Shown here piece by piece: positions 1-7,261 of a stretch of DNA of 36,402 nt (positions are counted from its first letter, which is position 1; each line of letters starts with the position of its first letter). The stretch is from the NCBI GenBank assembly GCA_946479515.1, contig CAMLGF010000039.1, positions 1 to 36,402 on the forward strand, read 5' to 3'. The translations under genes were made by a program, and so were the position numbers. Under the pieces are notes generated by a model. It was not told where the DNA came from, ran no database searches, and worked only from the letters and a program-made list of their open reading frames with translations. This DNA comes from an uncultured Pseudomonadota bacterium. GTDB taxonomy: Bacteria; Pseudomonadota; Gammaproteobacteria; Steroidobacterales; Steroidobacteraceae.

Positions 1-269
1 TGGTGAATGCCACGAACCCGGCGGAGACCTGGAACACCTACGACATCATCTACACGGCGCCGCGGTTCAACGCCGACGGCACTCTGGCCTCCGCCGCGCG
101 CCTCACCGTGTTGCTGAACGGCATCCTGGTGCAGAACGACTCCAAGCTGAAGGGCGGCACCACCTACATCGGCGCACCTAACTACGTGGCGCACGGAGAC
201 ATGCCGCTGCGGCTGCAGGACCACGGCCACCTGGTCCGCTTCCGCAACATCTGGCTGCGGCGGCTCTGA
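1..269 (+). CDS. DUF1080 / 3-keto-disaccharide hydrolase domain protein, C-terminal part only
   Basis: This is the last ~88 codons of a gene that begins before the window. The residues NPAETWNTYDIIYTAPRF, then a LTVLLNGILVQND strand and the ending LQDHGHLVRFRNIWLRRL are typical of the C-terminal half of the DUF1080 family. This is a concanavalin/LamG-like beta-sandwich, some members of which hydrolyse 3-keto-glycosides in the periplasm. No signal peptide can be seen because the N-terminus is missing, and catalytic residues cannot be judged. The GTG at position 3 is an internal codon, not a start. A strong hairpin with a short T-run follows 15 bases after the stop, so this gene ends its transcription unit. 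Family is fairly sure; substrate unknown. Confidence 0.8.
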   Translation, partial: VNATNPAETWNTYDIIYTAPRFNADGTLASAARLTVLLNGILVQNDSKLKGGTTYIGAPNYVAHGDMPLRLQDHGHLVRFRNIWLRRL

Positions 270-284
270 GGCCACGGCATTGAT

Positions 285-313
285 ACGGCGCCGCCCGCCG
301 GGCGGCGCCGTTT
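285..313 (+). terminator. Intrinsic terminator after the DUF1080 gene
   Basis: GGCGCCGCCC (287-296) and GGGCGGCGCC (300-309) are perfect complements with a 3-base loop. The stem extends by C286-G310 and A285-T311, and TTT follows at 311-313. It lies just downstream of the stop at 269. The T-run is short, so efficiency is uncertain. The rest of 270-531 shows no convincing coding sequence. Confidence 0.65.
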
Positions 314-531
314 CCCCGCGGCGCGGCAGCCCGGATTTGCCCGGTGCGCATCGCGCGCCGGGCCTGAGACACCGATCACAGGCTCCCGTCGCGGCAATTT
401 TCTGCCGCCCGCCGGAGCCCCGGCGGCGACGCGGCCCTCGTGGCGCGCCTCAAGCGACGGCACCCACCATCCGATAAAACCCCTGGGCCGGCGGTTTGCA
501 CAGCCGTTTCCAGGCTCTGGATGGAGTGCCG

Positions 532-2445
532 ATGTCGGATTCGCACCGGAAAGAAACAGGCAGGAACGCCACCACCGATCTGCCACTGCAGGCCCAGCTC
601 ATGGGATCGCTGGCGCTCGTCCTGTTCCTGAGCACGGTCGCGGGCCTGATCGGCTACTTCACCTTCGATGCCCGCAATCTTCAGACCAGCGTCGAGGCGA
701 AGGCGGGCGTGTATGCCACCAATCTTGCCGCGCAACTCTACAACCCCATCGCCGCGGGCGATCCGGCCCGATGCGAGGCGGTGATCAAACCGCTGGAGAG
801 CGATCGCAATGTCTTCGCCATCGGTGTGTACGGCACCGGCGGCCGACTGCTGGCAGGCCATGGCGACGTGCCTGCGACCTTGCGGGACGCGGGGCAGGCG
901 CGCCTGGACGACGATCGCACCTTCATGCTGGTGCGCGAGGTACCCATCGAGCAGGGGGCGTCGGGACATCTGTTGCTGGCGCTGTCCACCGAGCACATTG
1001 CCGGGGCACGCATGCGTGCCGCGCAGTTCCCTGCCATGACCACGGGCCTGGTGCTGCTGTTCGCGATCCTGCTGGCGCTGGCCAATTCCTTCAGCGTGAT
1101 GATGTCGGAGTGCGTGCGGATGTTCGAGGAACGGCGCGAGATGGAACGCACCGAGAAGGAACGCCTGGAAGAGCTGGTCACTGCCCGCACGCGGGAACTG
1201 GAACGCGGTCGCGAGCAGTTTCGCCTGGTGGTGGAAGGAACGCAGGCGATACCGTTCGCGCTCGACGTCGAGGATGGTCGCTTCGAGTACATCGGCCCGC
1301 AGGGCCCGCGACGCCTCGGCTTCAGCGAGGAATTGTGGAAAGAGCCGGGCTTTCTCGACAAGCTGATGCCGCGCGAACGCCACGGCCCGGTGCGTAGCCG
1401 GATGGATGGCAGCGAGGGGCACGTCGAGCTCGAGACCACGGTACTGACGCGGGACGAGGAGCGCGTCGACCTGCGCTGGGTCGTCAATTGCGAGACCAGT
1501 GACTCCACGGGCCGCCACAAGATCATGCGGGGCATGATGCTGGACGTCACCGAACAGCGGCGCCTGGAAAGCGATCTGCAGCAGGCGCAGAAGCTCGAGA
1601 GCGTGGGCCGGCTCGCGGCGGGCGTTGCCCACGAGATCAATACGCCCGTGCAGTTCGTATCCGACAGCGTGCTGTTCGTGCGCGAGGCGATGGACGATCT
1701 GTCGACGGTGGTCGGCAAGTATCACCAGCTGCGCGAGGTCGCGACGAGCGCGGCCGAGGCCGATCCGCAATCGCCGCTGGCGCAGGCCGTGCGGGCGGCC
1801 GGGGAAGCCGAGGACGAAGTCGATCTCGACTACATCCTGGAGCACGCCCCGGTCGCGCTCGATCGCGCGCGCGAAGGGCTGGGCCGGGTGGCGGCCATCG
1901 TGCGCTCCATGAAGGAGTTCGCGCATCCCGACCGCCAGGAAATGGTGCGCACGGATCTCAACCAGGCGATCGCCAGCACGCTGGTCATCGCCTCCAACGA
2001 ATACAAGTACGTCGCCGAAGTCGAAACTTCGTTCGGCGACATCCCGGCGATCGACTGCCATGCGGGCGAGATCAACCAGGTGGTGCTGAATCTCATCGTC
2101 AACGCGGCGCACGCCATCGGCGACGTGGTCAAGAACACCTCGGCCGAGGCTGCCCAAAAGGGCAGGATCCGCGTGAGCACGCGGTTGATCGGCGATCAGG
2201 TGGAGATCGCCATCGGCGACACGGGCAAGGGAATCCCGCCCGAGATCCGTGCGCGCATCTTCGATCCATTCTTCACCACCAAGGAAGTGGGCCGGGGTAC
2301 GGGGCAGGGCCTCGCCATCGCCCGCACCGTGGTGGTGGAGAAGCACCGCGGCACCTTGCACTTCGAGACCGAGCTCGGCCGTGGCACCACGTTCTACATC
2401 CGCCTGCCGGTGCATGGCCCGGAAGCGCAAACCGCGGTTGCATAA
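532..2445 (+). CDS. Membrane-bound PAS sensor histidine kinase (orphan)
   Basis: The 637-residue protein has a transmembrane helix at ~22-46, a periplasmic sensor segment to ~165, a second helix at ~168-188, a coiled linker, a PAS-like domain (~220-345) and a kinase core. The H-box is GVAHEINTP with phosphoacceptor His367. The N-box NLIVNAAHAI, G1 box DTGKGIP, F box FDPFFTTK and G2 box GRGTGQGLAIA are all intact, so it should be an active kinase. A ~70-residue insert lies between the H-box helix and the second dimerisation helix. It has no receiver domain, and no response regulator gene adjoins it, so its partner is elsewhere. An in-frame TTG at 496 would add 12 residues, but ATG 532 has TGGAG upstream and is preferred. 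Signal unknown. Confidence 0.9.
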   Translation: MSDSHRKETGRNATTDLPLQAQLMGSLALVLFLSTVAGLIGYFTFDARNLQTSVEAKAGVYATNLAAQLYNPIAAGDPARCEAVIKPLESDRNVFAIGVYGTGGRLLAGHGDVPATLRDAGQARLDDDRTFMLVREVPIEQGASGHLLLALSTEHIAGARMRAAQFPAMTTGLVLLFAILLALANSFSVMMSECVRMFEERREMERTEKERLEELVTARTRELERGREQFRLVVEGTQAIPFALDVEDGRFEYIGPQGPRRLGFSEELWKEPGFLDKLMPRERHGPVRSRMDGSEGHVELETTVLTRDEERVDLRWVVNCETSDSTGRHKIMRGMMLDVTEQRRLESDLQQAQKLESVGRLAAGVAHEINTPVQFVSDSVLFVREAMDDLSTVVGKYHQLREVATSAAEADPQSPLAQAVRAAGEAEDEVDLDYILEHAPVALDRAREGLGRVAAIVRSMKEFAHPDRQEMVRTDLNQAIASTLVIASNEYKYVAEVETSFGDIPAIDCHAGEINQVVLNLIVNAAHAIGDVVKNTSAEAAQKGRIRVSTRLIGDQVEIAIGDTGKGIPPEIRARIFDPFFTTKEVGRGTGQGLAIARTVVVEKHRGTLHFETELGRGTTFYIRLPVHGPEAQTAVA

Positions 2446-2505
2446 GCGTCTCCGCCGCACCTGACGGCGCGCACCGCCTCCGCCCGGCTCGCGGGCACGT
2501 CAAAG

Positions 2506-2542
2506 CCCCGCGCAACCCGTCGATATCAGGGGCTGCGCGGGG
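2506..2542 (-). terminator. Hairpin between convergent kinase and EF-hand genes
   Basis: CCCCGCGCA (2506-2514) pairs perfectly with TGCGCGGGG (2534-2542) across a 19-base loop. On the minus strand the hairpin follows the EF-hand stop (2560) and is followed by CTTTG, a poor T-run. It may serve both converging genes. The long loop and weak T-run make this only a candidate terminator. Confidence 0.45.
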
Positions 2543-2559
2543 GTGGGATGCCGCACGTC

Positions 2560-2826
2560 TTACCGTTGCGGCCCGGTGCGGTTGTCGTACTCGTCGTTGT
2601 CGAGATACCCGTCACCGTTCTTGTCGGCGGAGGAAAAACTCTCCACCAACTTCGGGTCCGCGGAGGCCTCCGGCATGGAGATGCGTCCATCCTTGTTCGC
2701 ATCGAGCATGTCGAATGAACCGGACTGGCCCGCGGGCGTCGCCGGTTGCTTCTGGCTTTCGGCGGCGAATGCTGCGAGCGGAATCGCGGCGGCCAGCGTG
2801 GCGGCGATCAACGTTGTCTTCCTCAT
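2560..2826 (-). CDS. Secreted EF-hand calcium-binding protein
   Basis: The 88-residue protein has a signal peptide (MRKTTLIAATLAAAIPLAAFA, cleavage near residue 21-22). It carries two canonical 12-residue EF-hand loops: DANKDGRISMPE (~42-53) and DKNGDGYLDNDE (~68-79). Both keep the acidic ligands at positions 1, 3, 5 and 12 or their usual substitutes, so calcium binding in the periplasm is likely. The start is set by GGAGG seven bases before the ATG and by the signal peptide; the longer open frame upstream to 3216 is not coding. A sigma-54-type promoter lies ~43 bases upstream (2869-2884), so expression probably depends on RpoN and an activator. The partner and physiological role are unknown. 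Confidence 0.9.
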   Translation of the reverse strand: MRKTTLIAATLAAAIPLAAFAAESQKQPATPAGQSGSFDMLDANKDGRISMPEASADPKLVESFSSADKNGDGYLDNDEYDNRTGPQR

Positions 2827-2868
2827 CGCAAACCTCCATATGTTTGCCTGGGTCACCCGGTCGTGAAA

Positions 2869-2884
2869 TGCATGGCGCGTGCCA
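2869..2884 (-). promoter_or_regulatory. Sigma-54 (-24/-12) promoter for the EF-hand gene
   Basis: The minus strand reads TGGCACGCGCCATGCA. Against the consensus TGGCAC-N5-TTGCA, every base matches except the first T of the -12 element, and the GG/GC spacing is exactly 10. Transcription would start near 2858, giving a ~32-base leader that contains the GGAGG ribosome site. It is the only site I noticed in the window's intergenic gaps with both boxes and correct spacing. Its activator is unknown; a sigma-54 activator gene lies 3.3 kb away (6150-7190). Confidence 0.7.
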
Positions 2885-3118
2885 CTGGCAATCACTTGCG
2901 GATATTCAGTGGGTTGTGAGGCGGTGGGCACGCCGGCTGACGCGTCTGCCGCGCGCCAATGCCGGCTTTCGGCGACAACGGCGGTGCCGGGCGACGCGTG
3001 GCGGCGACAGCGGGTCGTGAGCGCCCGGCAAACAAAGGCTTGCGAGTCGGCGATCGGTGACGTCCGCGAGGGGCGGCGCCGCGGCTGACAGGCAACGCAC
3101 CGGCCGGCCGACGCGTCT

Positions 3119-4465
3119 GTGAGCGAATTCCGACGGCAGCAGGGGCCGCCACCGCGGAGGCTGCGCTGCGTGGGTGCATTCTGGTTCACGCTGGTGGGCG
3201 TACTGCTCATCGCCATCGCCTTGCTCGGCCGGTTTCTCGACCGACTGCCGGTGAGCCCGGCGATGATCTATCTACTGGCGGGAGTGGTGCTCGGCCCCGC
3301 GGCACTGAATGCGCTGGAACTGCATCCGCTGCGCCACCTCGCCATGCTGGAAACGCTCTCCGAAGTGGCGCTGCTGATCGCGTTGTTCACCGTCGGCATC
3401 AAGCTGCGCGTACCGGTGGGCGATCGGCGCTGGAGTCTGCCGCTGCGCCTGGCCACGCTCTCCATGCTGGCGACGGTGCTGGGTATCGCGATCGTGGCCT
3501 GGCTGTGCTTCGGCTTCAGTCCCGGTCTGGCGCTGGTGCTGGGCGCCGCGCTGGCACCCACCGATCCCGTGCTGGCGTCGGAAGTGCAGCTGCGCAGTCC
3601 GCAGGACCGGGACGCACTGCGGTTTGCACTGACCGGCGAGGGTGGGCTGAACGACGGCACGGCCTTTCCGTTCGTGTTCCTCGGGTTGGCGGTGCTCGGG
3701 GCCGGCGACGAAGTGTTCAGCCTGTGGCGCTGGCTCACGGTCGACGTGCTGTGGTCGGTGAGCGCGGGCCTGGTCGCGGGCTTCATGGTGGGTACGTTTC
3801 TCGCCCGGGCGGTGCGCGCCTTGCGTGCGCGCTTCAGCAACGCGGTGATCTTCGACGAGTTCCTGTTGCTGGGCGTGATCGCGCTGAGTTACGGGATTGC
3901 GCTGGCCCTGCACGCCCTCGGCTTTCTCGCCGTGTTTGCCGCCGGCCTCGCGCTGCGCCGCGCCGATGACCTGCATGCGCAGCCGGATCTGCCCGCCGCC
4001 AGCGTGCGACCGGACTCGCCACTCACGCCGAGCATGTTGAGCGTTAACGAGCAGCTCGAGCGCATCGCCGAAGTGACCATCGTGCTGCTCGTGGGTGTGA
4101 TGATCTCCACCGGCTACTGGTCGCCCGTCGGATTGGGAATCGCCGCCGTGCTGTTCACGGTAGTTCGGCCGCTGTCGGTGTACGGCGGCCTGGCGGGCGC
4201 CGCCACCGGCCGCGTGCAACGCCGCCTGCTCGGCTGGTTTGGTATTCGCGGCATCGGCTCGGTCTACTACGCGGTGTACGCGGTGAATCTCGGCAGCGAT
4301 CAGATCCTGTTTGCCGATGCCGAGAGGCTGCTCTCGTGCATCTTCACCGTCATCGCGACGTCGATCGTCGTGCACGGCGTGTCGGCGGCGCCGCTGATGA
4401 AGCTGTACCAGCGACGCTGGGCGCGCAGCAGGGGAGGAGCCGCCGAGGTGTCGGACAAACGATGA
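3119..4465 (+). CDS. CPA1-like cation/proton antiporter
   Basis: The 448-residue integral membrane protein has roughly 11-13 hydrophobic helices. It belongs to the monovalent cation:proton antiporter family, exchanging Na+ or K+ for H+ across the inner membrane. The family signature is clear: LGAALAPTDPVLASEVQ, followed by LTGEGGLNDGTAFPF, contains the paired acidic residues used for ion binding. A conserved WFGIRGIGSVYY segment lies in the C-terminal half. No cytoplasmic regulatory (TrkA-C/USP) domain follows, and the tail is only ~30 basic residues. The start is uncertain: GTG 3119 lacks a good ribosome site, and GTG 3170 just before the first helix is an alternative. The 292 bases upstream hold the EF-hand promoter and no gene I can support. 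Confidence 0.88.
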   Translation: MSEFRRQQGPPPRRLRCVGAFWFTLVGVLLIAIALLGRFLDRLPVSPAMIYLLAGVVLGPAALNALELHPLRHLAMLETLSEVALLIALFTVGIKLRVPVGDRRWSLPLRLATLSMLATVLGIAIVAWLCFGFSPGLALVLGAALAPTDPVLASEVQLRSPQDRDALRFALTGEGGLNDGTAFPFVFLGLAVLGAGDEVFSLWRWLTVDVLWSVSAGLVAGFMVGTFLARAVRALRARFSNAVIFDEFLLLGVIALSYGIALALHALGFLAVFAAGLALRRADDLHAQPDLPAASVRPDSPLTPSMLSVNEQLERIAEVTIVLLVGVMISTGYWSPVGLGIAAVLFTVVRPLSVYGGLAGAATGRVQRRLLGWFGIRGIGSVYYAVYAVNLGSDQILFADAERLLSCIFTVIATSIVVHGVSAAPLMKLYQRRWARSRGGAAEVSDKR

Positions 4466-4545
4466 CAGGTGCCAAGCGGCGCTCCCACGACATAACCAGT
4501 TCCGGCTGCTGCCGCATGCTGCGGTTGCGCACGGACAATTCACGC

Positions 4546-4767
4546 ATGGAGCCAATGGATTGGAACCGCATCGAGGGTAACTGGACACATTGGCGCGGCC
4601 GCGTACGGGAACGGTGGGGCAAGCTCACCGACGATCACCTGGACGTGATCGCGGGCAGGCGTGATCAGCTGGCCGGGCGGATCCAGCAGCTCTATGGACT
4701 GCGAGAGGACGAGGCCGAGCGGCAGCTTCGCAATTGGGAACGCAACCTGTTCGGCGCGGAGGAGTAG
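4546..4767 (+). CDS. CsbD family stress protein
   Basis: The 73-residue hydrophilic protein contains MDWNRIEGNWTHWRGRVRER and ends with DEAERQLRNWER, the normal start and end of the CsbD family. CsbD proteins are small, abundant general-stress proteins of unknown biochemical function. ATG 4546 and ATG 4555 are both possible; 4555 fits the usual family N-terminus (M-x-W-x-x-I-E-G) better, while 4546 is the longer choice. Its stop is two bases before the next start, which suggests co-transcription with the DUF4398-OmpA genes. The longer upstream open frame overlaps the antiporter gene and is not coding. Confidence 0.85.
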   Translation: MEPMDWNRIEGNWTHWRGRVRERWGKLTDDHLDVIAGRRDQLAGRIQQLYGLREDEAERQLRNWERNLFGAEE

Positions 4768-4769
4768 AC

Positions 4770-5234
4770 ATGATCACCACAGCCAGTCTTCGCAATGCCT
4801 TCTGGTGCGTCATCGCACTGACCATCGTCGCCTGCGCGTCGGCGCCCATGCCCGTGGACAAGCTGGCGGTCGCGCAGGCTTCCGTGCAGCGCGCGGAACG
4901 CGCGCAGGCCGCGCGGTTCGCGCAGGTCGAGCTGAACACCGCGCGCAACAAGCTCGGCGCGGCGCAGGCCGCCGCGGACAAGCACGACGCCGAGGTCGCC
5001 GCGCGCCTCGCCGACCAGGCGGACGTGGATGCGCAGCTCGCCGAGGCGACCGCGCGCGCCAAGCAGCAGGAACAGCTGGTCACGGAGATGGACGCCAGTC
5101 TGCGCGACCTGCGCAACGAGGCACTCAGAAATCAAGACATGAGGAATCAGGACACGGGGAATCCGGATATGGCCAATCCGGGGATGGCCAGTCCAGCCCC
5201 GCGCGACCCTGCCTCTCCGTCACCGCAACAGTGA
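4770..5234 (+). CDS. DUF4398 lipoprotein with pentapeptide-repeat tail
   Basis: The 154-residue lipoprotein has signal peptide LTIVAC with acylated Cys22, followed by an Ala/Gln/Glu/Arg-rich helical region (~28-115) of DUF4398 type, likely a coiled coil in the periplasm. The last ~40 residues consist of degenerate five-residue repeats (RNQDM, RNQDT, GNPDM, ANPGM, ASPAP) encoded by 15-bp DNA repeats. GGAGGA eight bases before ATG 4770 fixes the start, which excludes the upstream GTG at 4734. The next gene, a DUF4398-OmpA lipoprotein, starts 10 bases after the stop, so the two probably act together at the outer membrane/peptidoglycan interface. The function of DUF4398 is not known. Confidence 0.85.
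   Translation: MITTASLRNAFWCVIALTIVACASAPMPVDKLAVAQASVQRAERAQAARFAQVELNTARNKLGAAQAAADKHDAEVAARLADQADVDAQLAEATARAKQQEQLVTEMDASLRDLRNEALRNQDMRNQDTGNPDMANPGMASPAPRDPASPSPQQ
5127..5201 (+). repeat. Five degenerate 15-bp tandem repeats in the DUF4398 gene
   Basis: Units start at 5127, 5142, 5157, 5172 and 5187. The first four share a core A-A-T-C-M-R-G-R (MRGRATCMRG-like) pattern and encode x-N-Q/P-D/G-M/T. The fifth is more diverged. All are in frame, so copy-number change would lengthen or shorten the tail without a frameshift. Confidence 0.75.
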
Positions 5235-5244
5235 GGAGGCTGCC

Positions 5245-6153
5245 ATGAAGTTCATCGTTACGATCGCAATGGCGGGAATGTTGGGCTTGGCTGCCTGCCA
5301 GACCATCCCCCAGGATTCCGCGCTTCTCGCGCAGGCGCGTAGCGCTGTGGAGCAGGCGCAGTCCGATGCCAATGTCACCAAGTACGCGCCCGCCGAGCTC
5401 GATCGAGCACGCAAGCTGTTGGTCAATGCCGAGGGCGCGGCCAAGGAGCGCGGTGCGAACGACAAGGTGGCGGCGCACTACGCCTATCTCGCCACGCAGA
5501 TGGCGCGCATCGCCGAGCAGCGCTCGCACGAGCAACTGGCCATCGCGCGCGTCAAGGCCGGTGAAACCGAACGCCAGCAGATTCTGCTCGCAGCTCGCGA
5601 GAGCGAAGCCAACCGCGCGCTGGCTCGCGCCCGCGACGCACGGGCCGCGGCCGAACAGGCCCGTAGCGAGGCGGAGGACGCGCGCTCGCGCATCGCCCAG
5701 ACGCAGGCGGAGAACCAGCGGCTCGCGGGCGAGCTGCAGGCCGCGCAGGTGCAGGCGGCGCAGACGCCGCGCGGCATGGTGCTGACGCTCGATGACGTGC
5801 TGTTCGATACGGGCAAGGCAGACCTCAAAGCAGGTTCGCAACGCGCCATCGACCAGATCGCGACCTTCCTCAGCCAGAATCCGGAGCGCCAGGTACAGGT
5901 GGAAGGCTTCACCGACAGCCAGGGCCCGGACGAGTACAACCAACAGCTGTCGCAGCGCCGTGCCGACGCAGTGGCAGCCGCCATCGTGCGGCGCGGCGTG
6001 GAAGCGGAGCGCGTGCGCGCCCTGGGTTACGGGGAAGAGTTTCCGGTGGCCAGCAACGGCAACGCCGGCAGCCGCCAGCTCAATCGTCGCGTCGAAATCG
6101 TCGTTTCCAATGGCGACGCCGCGATACCGGCGCGCACCGGTGCCGGCAATTGA
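5245..6153 (+). CDS. DUF4398-OmpA family lipoprotein
   Basis: The 302-residue lipoprotein has signal peptide ending LAAC (acylated Cys18), an Ala/Arg/Glu-rich DUF4398/coiled-coil region (~22-170), then a C-terminal OmpA domain (~178-290). The OmpA domain opens with VLFDTGKADLKAG and contains GFTDSQGPDEYNQQLSQRRA and GSRQLNRRVEIVV, the motifs that bind diaminopimelate in peptidoglycan. It should tether the outer membrane to the cell wall. A strong GAGGAGG precedes ATG 5245 and overlaps the stop of the upstream DUF4398 gene. Its own stop overlaps the TTG start proposed for the sigma-54 activator (ATTGA), so the genes look translationally coupled. Confidence 0.92.
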   Translation: MKFIVTIAMAGMLGLAACQTIPQDSALLAQARSAVEQAQSDANVTKYAPAELDRARKLLVNAEGAAKERGANDKVAAHYAYLATQMARIAEQRSHEQLAIARVKAGETERQQILLAARESEANRALARARDARAAAEQARSEAEDARSRIAQTQAENQRLAGELQAAQVQAAQTPRGMVLTLDDVLFDTGKADLKAGSQRAIDQIATFLSQNPERQVQVEGFTDSQGPDEYNQQLSQRRADAVAAAIVRRGVEAERVRALGYGEEFPVASNGNAGSRQLNRRVEIVVSNGDAAIPARTGAGN

Positions 6154-7190
6154 ACACCACCGTGAACATGGCGGACGGGGAGTCGTTGCCAGGCCTGTCG
6201 CTCGATGACAGCGAGCTGCGCCTGATCGGCAATTCCGCGGGCATCCGCAAGGTGCGCGAGCTCATCGCGCGCGTCGCGCCGGCCGACTCCACCGTGCTCA
6301 TCTGCGGCGAGTCCGGCTGCGGCAAGGAGCTGGTCGCGGAGTCCGTGCACGCCATGAGCCCACGGGCCGCCAAACCATTCGTCGCCATCAACTGTGCCGC
6401 AATTCCGGCGACGCTCATCGAGGCCGAACTGTTCGGTCATGAGCGCGGCAGCTTCACGGGCGCGATGCGCACGCGTGAAGGAGTCTTCGAGCGCGCGAAC
6501 GGCGGGACCCTGCTGCTCGACGAGATCACCGAGATGCCTCTCGATCTGCAATCGCGCCTCCTTCGGGTGCTCGAAACCAAACGGCTGAACCGCGTCGGCG
6601 GTTCGGCGGATCTTCCTGTGGACGTGCGGGTGATCGCCTCCACCAACCGCTCGCCGGCGCAGGCGTTCGACGAGGGACGCCTGCGCGAGGACATTTACTA
6701 CCGGTTGGCGGTGGTGACCATCGAGCTGCCGCCCCTGCGCGAGCGCGGCGAGGACATTCTCGTGCTCGCCGAATTCTTCCTGGGCGAGCTCAATCTGCGC
6801 AACGGCACGCACAAGCGGCTGTCCGAGGAGCTGCGCATGCGCTTCATGCGCCATCGCTGGCCGGGCAACGTGCGCGAACTGCGCAATGCCGTGGAGCGGG
6901 CCTACATCCTCTGCGACGGCGAGCTCAATCTCAGCGAAGCCGACATGCCGACGCTGCGCGGCGACGTCGACGGCGCGGGCACGGTGCATGGCAACGAGAT
7001 CCACATCCCCATCGGCGCCACGCTCGACGAGATCGAGCGCACGTTCATCCTGGCCACGCTGAAACATTTCGAAGGCGACAAGCGCCGCGCGGCCGACGTG
7101 CTCGGCTGCAGTCTGAAGACGCTCTACAACAAGCTGCACGCCTACGACCGCGAGCGCCCGGGGCGCGAGAGTTCGGCGGGTTTGAACTGA
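6150..7190 (+). CDS. Sigma-54-dependent transcriptional activator lacking a receiver domain
   Basis: The 346-residue bacterial enhancer-binding protein has only ~25 residues before the AAA+ domain, so it resembles PspF rather than NtrC. Visible motifs are Walker A GESGCGKE (~53-60), the sigma-54 contact loop GSFTGA (~100-105; Ser replaces the usual Ala), Walker B GGTLLLDEI (~118-126), REDIYYRL and HRWPGNVRELRNAVERA. A Fis-type helix-turn-helix ends the protein (DKRRAADVLGCSLKTLYNKL). With no receiver or GAF domain, it must be controlled by expression or by a partner. TTG 6150 overlaps the OmpA stop; ATG 6168 is an alternative start. A candidate target promoter is the sigma-54 site at 2869-2884. 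Confidence 0.9.
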   Translation: MNTTVNMADGESLPGLSLDDSELRLIGNSAGIRKVRELIARVAPADSTVLICGESGCGKELVAESVHAMSPRAAKPFVAINCAAIPATLIEAELFGHERGSFTGAMRTREGVFERANGGTLLLDEITEMPLDLQSRLLRVLETKRLNRVGGSADLPVDVRVIASTNRSPAQAFDEGRLREDIYYRLAVVTIELPPLRERGEDILVLAEFFLGELNLRNGTHKRLSEELRMRFMRHRWPGNVRELRNAVERAYILCDGELNLSEADMPTLRGDVDGAGTVHGNEIHIPIGATLDEIERTFILATLKHFEGDKRRAADVLGCSLKTLYNKLHAYDRERPGRESSAGLN

Positions 7191-7261
7191 GGAGCGCACA
7201 GCCCATTTTCGGGTGAGAGACGGTGTCCAGCCTGTTCCACTCACCACTGGAGAGACGACTC

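Noticed and set aside
376..2460. 694-residue open frame on the minus strand opposite the histidine kinase
   Set aside because: It is a shadow of a GC-rich gene: His/Arg/Ala-rich, no recognisable domain, and the plus strand encodes a complete histidine kinase.
2886..2899. Plus-strand TGGCAATCACTTGC as a second sigma-54 site toward the antiporter
   Set aside because: Spacing between GG and GC is 9 instead of 10, which normally abolishes function.
2939..3119. GACGCGTCTG repeated at ~2939 and ~3110
   Set aside because: A 10-base direct repeat in GC-rich DNA is expected by chance and shows no symmetry or promoter context.
3272..4588. 438-residue minus-strand frame opposite the antiporter
   Set aside because: Gln/His/Arg-rich translation without domain; the plus-strand antiporter signature is unambiguous.
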